Shown here: in pieces, positions 51,093 through 58,527 of the stretch
Layout: the number at the start of each line of letters is the position of its first letter
How positions within the stretch are numbered: position 1 is the stretch's first letter
Assembly: GCA_026708185.1 (NCBI GenBank)
Contig: JAPOVK010000018.1
Span: 91,298-155,297 of the forward strand
Origin: Gammaproteobacteria bacterium
GTDB taxonomy: Bacteria; Pseudomonadota; Gammaproteobacteria; Pseudomonadales; Azotimanducaceae
Length of the DNA stretch: 64,000 nt
Reading direction: 5' to 3'
Translations under genes and position numbers: made by a program
The notes under the pieces: generated by a model
What the model saw: the letters and a program-made list of their open reading frames with translations, nothing else
Databases searched by the model: none
Told to the model about the DNA's origin: nothing

Positions 51093-52287
51093 TGTTCTGG
51101 TGATCCCTCGCCCCGGACAGATGAGCCGCATCCGTGCCGCACTCCGGCGCAGCGTTGCCGTGCTGCTCGCGGGACCAAGGCAATGCGGTAAGACCACATT
51201 GGCCCGGCAGCTACTTCCGACGGACTCCCCAGCATACTTCGACTTGGAGAATCCGGTGGATGTGGCACGGCTCGAAGAGCCCGTGACGGCGCTCGAGCCC
51301 CTTCGAGGGCTTGTCGTTCTCGACGAGGTCCAGCGGCGCCCCGACCTGTTTCCCGTGTTGCGCGTTCTGGCCGATCGCCCCGGCATTCCCGCGCGCTTCC
51401 TGATCCTGGGGAGCGCGTCGGGCGCGTTGCTTCGCCAGACCTCCGAGAGCTTGGCTGGGCGGATCGAACGCGTGGAACTCGGCGGCTTCGCGCTTAGCGA
51501 AGTGCCTGCGGACACATCCGCCGCGCTTTGGCAACGCGGCGGGTTGCCACCCGCATTCACCGCGGCGAGCGAAGCCGACAGCGTCGCTTGGCGCGAAAAC
51601 TTCATCCAGACGTTGCTCGAGCGGGATTTCCCGCAGTGGGGCGTGCGAATCCCGGCGACGGCGCTACGTCGTTTCTGGACGATGCTCGGGCACTACCACG
51701 GCCGTACCTGGAACGCCGCCGTATTCGCCCGTGCCATGGGCGTGGACTCGACGACGATGCGCCGCTACCTGGACCTTTTCACTGACGCGCACATGGTCCG
51801 CCAACTGGCGCCGCATGTGGCGAACCTCGGCAAGCGGCAGGTTCGTGCGCCCAAGGTATACATCCGTGACTCCGGGGTGCTGCATCGGCTGCTCGGTATC
51901 GACCGCGAAAACGACCTGCTCGGCCATCCAGCCGTCGGACCGTCCTGGGAAGGGTTCGTGATCGAACAGCTACTGTCGATACTCCGTCCCGATGACGCAG
52001 GCTTCTGGGCAACTCACCAAGGCGCGGAGATCGACCTCATCCTCCAACTCTCCGGGGAACGGCTCGGAATAGAGGTCAAGCGGGCGGACGCACCGCGCAT
52101 GACCCGGTCCGTCCACACGGCACTCGCCGAGCTGCGGCTGGACGCGGTGGCGATCATCTATCCCGGAACGAAACCCTACGCCCTGGAGGAACGGGTCAGC
52201 GTCGTGCCACTCGGCGTGCTCGCGACCACGACCGATGCTGCGGAACTCGCATCGTTGCTTTGGCCCCACAGTTTCGCTAAGGACTAG
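51088..52287 (+). CDS. AAA (AAA_14) ATPase with DUF4143 domain
   Basis: This 399-residue protein has Walker A GPRQCGKT (Lys35), Walker B LVVLDEVQR near 74-82, and the SASGALLRQTSESLAGRI sensor-type segment. The C-terminal DUF4143 part includes RDSGVLHRLLGI and WEGFVIEQLL. The late EIDLILQLSGERLGIEVKRA resembles a PD-(D/E)xK core (E...EVK). These ATPases are widespread, often in mobile or accessory DNA, with unproven function. ATG 51088 fits the IPRP start of the family. No partner gene is obvious. Confidence 0.93.
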   Translation: MVVLVIPRPGQMSRIRAALRRSVAVLLAGPRQCGKTTLARQLLPTDSPAYFDLENPVDVARLEEPVTALEPLRGLVVLDEVQRRPDLFPVLRVLADRPGIPARFLILGSASGALLRQTSESLAGRIERVELGGFALSEVPADTSAALWQRGGLPPAFTAASEADSVAWRENFIQTLLERDFPQWGVRIPATALRRFWTMLGHYHGRTWNAAVFARAMGVDSTTMRRYLDLFTDAHMVRQLAPHVANLGKRQVRAPKVYIRDSGVLHRLLGIDRENDLLGHPAVGPSWEGFVIEQLLSILRPDDAGFWATHQGAEIDLILQLSGERLGIEVKRADAPRMTRSVHTALAELRLDAVAIIYPGTKPYALEERVSVVPLGVLATTTDAAELASLLWPHSFAKD

Positions 52288-52382
52288 GCGCGCCCTGCGG
52301 GCGCGATCGAGGCGCACCGCAAGCGGGCCGACGCTGCGCGTTCTCCCACAGGCGTCTCAGAATATTGAAACCAATCGTCAAC
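52284..52382. repeat. ~100-bp dispersed intergenic repeat, copy 2
   Basis: The block from CTAGGCGCG to AATCGTCAAC repeats the order of motifs at 21695-21793, including GCGATCGAGGCG and CCGCAAGCGG followed by a TTCTCCC box. The first bases contain the TAG stop of the ATPase. The central palindrome is imperfect here. Confidence 0.7.
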
Positions 52383-52453
52383 CTCAGACGCTGTCAAGGC
52401 ATCCAGGCGCGTTATGCTTCGCGTGCCTCGTCCAAGTGCATGCACAAAACCCG

Positions 52454-53182
52454 ATGACGACCAGACCACGCCGGACGCGGCGGATCGCCGGCGCGAGTGC
52501 GCTCGCGGGGCTCTTCCTCGCCATTGTCGGGAATGCCGCCATGGCTGACGAGAGCTTCGCCCAGTTCCTCGCCGCCAATCCGCCGCTCGAAGACACGGTC
52601 TGCGCCTATACCACCACGGCCACGTCGTCCGAGTATCCCGGCGAAACCCACGTCGAGCGCTTCTCGCCGGGCAATGGGTGGGAACTCAAGGCGATCAACG
52701 GCGAACCGCCGACACCGAAGGCCCTGAAGGCGTACGCGAAAGACGCCGATGACCGAAACCGCCAACGGCAGCAGCCCGCGGATCTGGATTTCGCTCGCAT
52801 GGTGCGACCGGACACCGCCCGCGTCGTCGAGGAAGGCGACACGACGATCGTGTTCGCCTTCACGCCGGACAGCCCGGACGCCGGACGCGGTCGCAGCATG
52901 ATGGAGAAGATGAGCGGTCGGCTCACCGTCGCCAAGGACGGCTTGCGGCCGCTGACCTATATCGCCGAACTCACCGCACCGATCTCGCCCATGCCCGGCA
53001 CGAAGTTCGAGTCCTTCCGCCAGGAGATGACGTTCGCGGTCGAGCCGTCCACCGGCGCGTCTCTCATGACGACCTTTGATTTCGCGATGCGTGGCACGGC
53101 CTTCGTGTTCCGCAAGATGGACAGCGAGGCACGCATCGAGGCGAGCGACTACGATTGCGTGCCGCGATCGTCCACAGAGTAA
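52454..53182 (+). CDS. Secreted hypothetical protein
   Basis: This 242-residue protein has an Arg-rich signal peptide (RRIAGASALAGLFLAIVGNAAMA). The mature part is rich in beta strands and contains two Cys (CAYTTTATS near the start and YDCVP at the end) that could form a disulfide. No known domain is recognised. The LLM gene begins three bases after its stop, so an operon is likely. Confidence 0.72.
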   Translation: MTTRPRRTRRIAGASALAGLFLAIVGNAAMADESFAQFLAANPPLEDTVCAYTTTATSSEYPGETHVERFSPGNGWELKAINGEPPTPKALKAYAKDADDRNRQRQQPADLDFARMVRPDTARVVEEGDTTIVFAFTPDSPDAGRGRSMMEKMSGRLTVAKDGLRPLTYIAELTAPISPMPGTKFESFRQEMTFAVEPSTGASLMTTFDFAMRGTAFVFRKMDSEARIEASDYDCVPRSSTE

Positions 53183-53185
53183 CCC

Positions 53186-54217
53186 ATGAAGCTCGACCTG
53201 ATGACCGGCAACCTGAGTTGGCAGGACAGTGCGGATCTGGCCGCCAAGCTCGAGGACGCCGGGTTTTCCGGCATGCTGTTCACGGAGACCAGCCAGGTGC
53301 CGTGGATGATGATCGCCGCGGCCGCCCAGTCGGCCCCATCACTCGAATTCTCAACCGGCATCGCCGTCGCGTTTCCGCGCAGCCCCATGGTGTCCGCCCA
53401 GGTCGCCTGGGAACTCGCCGGCAACACCGGGGGGCGGTTCCGCCTCGGCCTCGGCAGCCAGGTCAAGGCGCACATCACGCGCCGCTACGCCGCTGAGTTC
53501 GATCGCCCTGCGGCACGCATGCGCGACTATGTGCTTGCCGTGAAGGCATGCCTCGCGGCGTTCCGCGGCGAGTCGCGCTTGGACCACGATGGGCCGTTCT
53601 ATACCCTCAACCTGCTGCGCCCCGAATGGACTCCACCGGCGCACGACCACGGCGACGTGAAAGTCGACATCGCCGCAGTGGGGCCGCTGATGTGCCGGGT
53701 CGCCGGTGAGGTCGCCGACGGCGTTCACATCCACCCCATGCATTCACTGCAATACATCGAAAACCGTCTGCGGCCGGCGCTCGCGGAGGGTGCCGCCAAG
53801 GCTGCACGGGATTCCGAGACGATCGACCTGATCGTGCCGGTGTTCGCAATACCCGGCGACTCGCCCGAGGAACAGGCTCCGCTGGTTGCCCGGGCACGCA
53901 GCCAGATCGCCTTCTACGGCTCGACGCCCAACTACGCCTTCCAGTTCGACGATCTCGGCTTCCCCGGCACGACCGACCGCATCCGCGTCTTGCTGCGCTC
54001 TGGCGACGCGCGCGGCGCGGCCGCACTGATCGACGACGACATCCTCGCCCACTTCGCCGTTGTCGCCCGCTGGGACGATCTGGCCGACGCCCTCATCGAT
54101 CGTTATCGGGGCACGGCGGCCCGTATCGTGACCTACCTGACCCGCGAGTCCGTCAAGAGGGATCCCGCGTCGCTCGGTCGCTGGGGTGCGATTGCACGTG
54201 CCGTGGCCGCTGCCTGA
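53186..54217 (+). CDS. LLM-class flavin/F420-dependent oxidoreductase
   Basis: This 343-residue luciferase-like protein starts with LDLMTGNLSWQDSADLAAKLEDAGFSGMLFTE. It has an ELAGNTGGRFRLGLGSQVKAHITRRYAAEFDRP segment, matching the TIGR03617-like subgroup. The cofactor (F420 or FMN) cannot be confirmed. It is cotranscribed with the secreted protein upstream. The DUF35/thiolase pair follows after 72 bp. Confidence 0.88.
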   Translation: MKLDLMTGNLSWQDSADLAAKLEDAGFSGMLFTETSQVPWMMIAAAAQSAPSLEFSTGIAVAFPRSPMVSAQVAWELAGNTGGRFRLGLGSQVKAHITRRYAAEFDRPAARMRDYVLAVKACLAAFRGESRLDHDGPFYTLNLLRPEWTPPAHDHGDVKVDIAAVGPLMCRVAGEVADGVHIHPMHSLQYIENRLRPALAEGAAKAARDSETIDLIVPVFAIPGDSPEEQAPLVARARSQIAFYGSTPNYAFQFDDLGFPGTTDRIRVLLRSGDARGAAALIDDDILAHFAVVARWDDLADALIDRYRGTAARIVTYLTRESVKRDPASLGRWGAIARAVAAA

Positions 54218-54289
54218 CCGCTTGCACCCCGGCAAAGCGTGATAAGTTAGCCGCTTCGCGTTAACAACGCTCAAGGACTTATCACCACC

Positions 54290-54709
54290 GTGGCCTACAA
54301 CAAACCCGTTCCGCCGCAGGGACAGCACACCAAGCCGTTCTGGGACGGCGCCAAGGACGGCAAGCTGATGTTGCCGAAGTGCAACGACTGTGGCGCCGTG
54401 CACTGGTACCCCCGCCTCATCTGCCCCTACTGCCATTCCACGAACCTCCGCTGGATCGAGGGCAGCGGACTCGGGCGCATCCACACCTTTGCCGTCCAGC
54501 ACCGGGCATTCGGCGGCTGGGCCGAAGACGTGCCTTACGTCACGGCCTACATCGACCTCGACGAAGGCGATCGCATGATGACAGTGCTGCGCGGCGTCGA
54601 CGGCAACAAGCCCGAGGACATCAAGATCGGTGCGCGTGTCAAGGTCGAGTTCGAGCAGGGGAACGACGACACCTACATTCCGTTCTGGCGCGTCACCGAA
54701 GAAGCCTAA
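54290..54709 (+). CDS. Zn-ribbon and OB-fold (DUF35) protein
   Basis: This 139-residue protein has a rubredoxin-like zinc ribbon with Cys31, Cys34, Cys45 and Cys48, then an OB-fold domain (GSGLGRIHTFAVQHRAFG...VPYVTAYIDLDEG). DUF35 proteins form complexes with thiolase-like enzymes in steroid and lipid degradation and can supply the acyl-CoA binding site of aldolases. GTG 54290 starts the gene. The thiolase-like gene follows 15 bp later. Confidence 0.92.
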   Translation: MAYNKPVPPQGQHTKPFWDGAKDGKLMLPKCNDCGAVHWYPRLICPYCHSTNLRWIEGSGLGRIHTFAVQHRAFGGWAEDVPYVTAYIDLDEGDRMMTVLRGVDGNKPEDIKIGARVKVEFEQGNDDTYIPFWRVTEEA

Positions 54710-54724
54710 GGAGTCTTTACCGTC

Positions 54725-55945
54725 ATGGCATCACCCAATCTGTCCAATGCCGCAGCCATCGTCGGTGCCGCGGAAGCCGACGTCATCGGCTATCGCGAGG
54801 AGCTGACGGGGCACAAGGCCACCTCGCTGCAACTGCACATCGAAGCGATCAACAACGTCTGCAAATACACGGGCATTCCCATCGCGGACATCCAAGGCGT
54901 GTTCTCCGCCGGCTGGACCGGCGAACTCGCCGAGCACCTCGGCATCCATCCGCGATACCTCGACACCACGTCGGTCGGCGGCTGCTCGTTCCAGATCCAC
55001 GTGCACCATGCGCTCGCCGCAATCCACGCTGGCATCATCGACATCGCACTCGTCAGCCACGGCGAGGCCGGCTGGTCGTACCGGGGCGGGGGCGGCGGCG
55101 GTGGCGGTCGCGGCGGCGGACAGATCAGCCCCGGCGCGGAGATGACGATGGCGTACGGCACCTTCGGAGCCCCGTCGCAGTACGCGCACGCCATGGTGCG
55201 CCACTTCCACGACTACGGCACCACGCTGGAGGACTTCGCGCACATCGCCGTGGTCACCCGGGACTGGGCGCAGCTCAATCCGCGGGCCGTGATGTACGGC
55301 AAGGCGCAGAGTCCTTTCGGCGGCCCGATCACCGTCCAGGACGTGGTCGATGCCCGCATCATCGCGTGGCCCCTGACCCTCTACAACTGCTGCCTGGTGA
55401 CCGACCACGGCGGTGCCGTGATCGTCGCGCGACCCGAGATCGCCCGCGACCTTGCGACCAACCCCGTGTGGATCACCGGCGCCGGCGAGTCCATCGGCCA
55501 CCAGAACATGGTTGAGATGGAGGATTTCACCGCCACGTCCGCGTCGCGTTCGTCGGCAACCGCCTACGAGATGGCGGGAATGGGGCCGGACGACATGGAA
55601 ATGGCGATGATCTACGACTCGTTCACGATCACCGCCGCCATCACCGCCGAAATGCTCGGCCTCGCGCCACGTGGCAAGGGCTACACGTTGTGGAAGAACG
55701 GCGACGCGGCCCAAGGCGGACGCCTGCCGATCAACACCAGCGGCGGCGGGCTCTCGTTCAACCACTCGGGCATGTACGGCATGCAGTTGTTGGTGGAGGC
55801 CTACCGGCAGTTGTCTCGCACGGCCGAAGACGGCGTGAACGGGATCGAGGGTAAGCAGACCAATGCCACGACCTGCATCGTGAACGGAACCGGCGGCACG
55901 TTGTCGACGACCGGCACGCTGGTCCTGACCTCGGACGACCGCTGA
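54725..55945 (+). CDS. Thiolase-like (Ltp2/SCP-x-like) protein with polyglycine loop
   Basis: This 406-residue thiolase-fold protein has Cys87 in SVGGCSFQIHVHHALAAI near the nucleophile position. It lacks the canonical GHPxG (here GLSFNHSGMYG) and the last CxG. It carries a run of eight Gly, an Arg and three more Gly at 121-132. Partners of DUF35 in steroid side-chain degradation (Ltp2 type) act as retro-aldolases, not thiolases, with altered residues. I infer an acyl-CoA aldolase or thiolase partner of the gene just upstream. Confidence 0.85.
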   Translation: MASPNLSNAAAIVGAAEADVIGYREELTGHKATSLQLHIEAINNVCKYTGIPIADIQGVFSAGWTGELAEHLGIHPRYLDTTSVGGCSFQIHVHHALAAIHAGIIDIALVSHGEAGWSYRGGGGGGGGRGGGQISPGAEMTMAYGTFGAPSQYAHAMVRHFHDYGTTLEDFAHIAVVTRDWAQLNPRAVMYGKAQSPFGGPITVQDVVDARIIAWPLTLYNCCLVTDHGGAVIVARPEIARDLATNPVWITGAGESIGHQNMVEMEDFTATSASRSSATAYEMAGMGPDDMEMAMIYDSFTITAAITAEMLGLAPRGKGYTLWKNGDAAQGGRLPINTSGGGLSFNHSGMYGMQLLVEAYRQLSRTAEDGVNGIEGKQTNATTCIVNGTGGTLSTTGTLVLTSDDR

Positions 55946-55950
55946 CGGCG

Positions 55951-55983
55951 ATGGGGCGCGCGCGCCAGAGTTGCGCGCCCCAT
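55951..55983. terminator. Perfect 11-bp hairpin between convergent genes
   Basis: ATGGGGCGCGC at 55951-55961 is exactly complementary to GCGCGCCCCAT at 55973-55983 with an 11-base loop. It lies between the stops of the thiolase-like and GH32 genes. It lacks a T-tract, so it may be a bidirectional stabilising hairpin, or a terminator of the Rho-aided kind. Confidence 0.6.
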
Positions 55984-55996
55984 CTCGACCGTTTCG

Positions 55997-57541
55997 TCAC
56001 TCGTAGATCGAGCCCATCTCCCACACGTCGAGGTGCGTCAACTCGCTCGCCGTGCCTTGCGACCGCATGGAGATCCCAACGCTGTCCGCACGATCAGGGT
56101 AGACGCGCGCCGCGACGCACTGCTTGTCGTTGACGAAAACCTCGACGATGCTGCGGTCGACGAATACGCGTAGCTGCAACGGCTCGTCCGGCCCAACGCG
56201 CACATGGGCGGTCTCCGGCGGGCGCGACCGGACGTCGGCGGCCGTGGAGGCGTAGGACGTGTCCAGCGTGACCACGCTTTCGACGTGGCGCTTACGAAGG
56301 ACGTTGTCGCGATATCCCCGGTCGCGGTAGAAGCCGATGCGGGTGAACTCCTGAGCGCCCGGCGAGCGCAGCACGTTGAGTTCGACCATGGACGCGGGGC
56401 TCGGTGCGACCGTGGCCTGGATCTCGAGCGCGTTGCCCCGCAATTCGTCGAAAACGACCTCCGCATTGGCGGGAAGCGTTCGCGGCGCGCCGCCGAGGCG
56501 TCGAGCGCGGCAGGACTCCACGTCCGCCACGGGCACCGTCCGGAGTTCGTCGTTGGCCCCTAGGCTCAGCCGCCTCGGCAGGCTCATGATCTGGTTCCAC
56601 CCCGCCGTCGGCTTGCCGGGATTCATGTTGAAGATCACGACGATGTCGCGCCCATCCGGCGTCGCCGACGGCGCATGGACGCCACCAGGTCCCACGGCAC
56701 CCATGTTGAACTTGCCGGCGCCCGTCACGACAAGCTTCTGGCGCGCCGTGTCGTAGTCGCCGAGCAGGTACTGGCCGCCGCTCATGTGGCTGAAGAAGAG
56801 CAGCATGTGCTTGTCGCCGATCGGCCAGAAGTAGGGACAGGCGCCGTCGTCGCCGAGGAGGGTGAAGCGGTCCCCGTCGGTAAGCGGATGCAGGTAGTCC
56901 CAGCGTTCGAGATCGACCGAACGGAACAGGTAGTCCGCGGCCACCGGCGTGTCGCCCGGCCCGTTAGGGATCTGCCCACCGGAAAGCGCGTAGTAGTGGT
57001 CGCCCTGCCGCCAGATGCACGGATCGAAGACCCGGTACGGTAGGGTCTCGCCCTCCTTCGCCATGGGGATCACCGGGCCACCGGTCACCTTGGTCCAGTT
57101 GAGCAGCAGCGGATCGCTGGACGTTGCCACCATGTTCCCGGCTTGCGTCCCGTGGTACATGGCGATGACGCGGTCCTCCTCGACTAGGGTGGCCCCCGAG
57201 AAGCAGCAGTTCTCCGGATCGGGATAGATGCAGTACGGCAGATCCCGCCAGCGGATGAGATCGTCACTCACCGCGTGGCCCCAATGCTGGCGCGTATCCT
57301 CCGGCGGATACGCCTGGTAGAAGAGGTGCCAGCGGCCCTGCCAGAAGCACAGCCCGTTGGGGTCGTTCAGCATGGCCTCCGGGTTGACGTAGTGATAGAT
57401 CGGCCGGTGACGATCGCCAGCCAACGCGGCTCGCGCTTGCGCCAGCCGTTCGATCATCGGATGGCCGTCGAGGGCGGCCTCCTGCTCGGCCAAGGTCTCT
57501 GGGAAACGGTAATACGGAACTTTGGAGCGTAGATCGGGCAT
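55997..57541 (-). CDS. GH32-family glycosidase-like protein with altered catalytic motifs
   Basis: This 514-residue protein has a five-bladed beta-propeller with the nucleophile motif MLNDPNG (Asp60), and a C-terminal beta-sandwich whose VDRSIVEVFVND is the GH32 hallmark. However, RDP reads Phe-Asp-Pro (172-174) and the acid/base ECP reads Ala-Cys-Pro (234-236). The core fold suggests fructan or sucrose hydrolysis, but the missing acid/base Glu argues for altered or absent activity. No export signal is present. Confidence 0.88.
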   Translation of the reverse strand: MPDLRSKVPYYRFPETLAEQEAALDGHPMIERLAQARAALAGDRHRPIYHYVNPEAMLNDPNGLCFWQGRWHLFYQAYPPEDTRQHWGHAVSDDLIRWRDLPYCIYPDPENCCFSGATLVEEDRVIAMYHGTQAGNMVATSSDPLLLNWTKVTGGPVIPMAKEGETLPYRVFDPCIWRQGDHYYALSGGQIPNGPGDTPVAADYLFRSVDLERWDYLHPLTDGDRFTLLGDDGACPYFWPIGDKHMLLFFSHMSGGQYLLGDYDTARQKLVVTGAGKFNMGAVGPGGVHAPSATPDGRDIVVIFNMNPGKPTAGWNQIMSLPRRLSLGANDELRTVPVADVESCRARRLGGAPRTLPANAEVVFDELRGNALEIQATVAPSPASMVELNVLRSPGAQEFTRIGFYRDRGYRDNVLRKRHVESVVTLDTSYASTAADVRSRPPETAHVRVGPDEPLQLRVFVDRSIVEVFVNDKQCVAARVYPDRADSVGISMRSQGTASELTHLDVWEMGSIYE

Positions 57542-57648
57542 CGGTCGGCACCACGAGAGGTCGTCATGGATGCTATCACCGCGACCACGCCGAACCGCTG
57601 AGGCGCTGCGCTAAGATGTTGGCCACCCTGCACTCCAACGAGGACGAG

Positions 57649-58524
57649 ATGGCGACATACAACGCGCTGGCCGCACTGCCCGGCGGCGAACCGGGCCCCT
57701 GGGGCGAGGCGGTCGAGATCGGCTACGACCGCCGCGATGTCCTGCTCTACGCGGTCGGCGTCGGCACCCGCGACCTGCGCTTCGTCTACGAGGGCCACCC
57801 GGATTTCGCCGTCTTTCCGACGTTTCCGATCCGCTGGGGCGGTGCCGGTGCCCCGCTCGACACCTCCCTGGTGCCGAACTCGCCGGGGCCGCTCAATATC
57901 GACGCGGAACGCTATCTCGAGATGGTCAAGCCGCTGCCGACCGCGGGTTCGGTATTCGTGCGTTCGCGCGTGGTCGGCATTCACCCGCGCGGGCGCGGCA
58001 ACGGCTTCGTCGAGTTCGAGAGCAACGTCACCGACGCCGACGGCGACGTCTACGTGAAAATGGTCAACGGCTCGTTCCGGCGTGGCGTCACGCAACTCGG
58101 CGACATCGAACCGTTCGAGGGAACAGGCACCACGTATTCGCAGAAGATCACCGTCCCGGATCGTGCGCCCGACGCCACCGCGACAGCGCGAATCGGCGAC
58201 AATCAGGCGCACATCTATCGCCTCTCCGGGGACTACAACCCGCTGCACATCGACCCCGACTCGGCGCGGTTCGGGGGCTTCGATTCGCCCATCCTGCACG
58301 GCCTCTGCACGTTCGGCCACTGCGCCCAACTACTGCTCGCGGAACTGGCCGACGGCGACCCGGCGCGCTTCAAGAGGATCAAAGTCCGCTTTTCCGCACC
58401 CGTGTTCCTGGATGAGGACCTCGAGGTCCGCGGTTGGGCCGACGGCGACGGGCGCGTCGTTTTCGAGGCGCGTGCCCACGACCAGGTGGTCGTCTCCAAC
58501 GCCTATTTCGAGTACGTGGCCTAA
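57649..58524 (+). CDS. MaoC-like (R)-specific enoyl-CoA hydratase 2
   Basis: This 291-residue double hot-dog protein has the hydratase-2 active-site D-x4-H in SGDYNPLHIDP near residue 200, followed by FDSPILHGLCTFG. The N-terminal half is the non-catalytic hot-dog that helps bind CoA. It hydrates trans-enoyl-CoA to (R)-3-hydroxyacyl-CoA. ATG 57649 is five bases after GAGGA; the upstream ATG 57616 lacks a site. The double ACAD gene follows after three bases. Confidence 0.9.
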   Translation: MATYNALAALPGGEPGPWGEAVEIGYDRRDVLLYAVGVGTRDLRFVYEGHPDFAVFPTFPIRWGGAGAPLDTSLVPNSPGPLNIDAERYLEMVKPLPTAGSVFVRSRVVGIHPRGRGNGFVEFESNVTDADGDVYVKMVNGSFRRGVTQLGDIEPFEGTGTTYSQKITVPDRAPDATATARIGDNQAHIYRLSGDYNPLHIDPDSARFGGFDSPILHGLCTFGHCAQLLLAELADGDPARFKRIKVRFSAPVFLDEDLEVRGWADGDGRVVFEARAHDQVVVSNAYFEYVA

Positions 58525-58527
58525 GGC

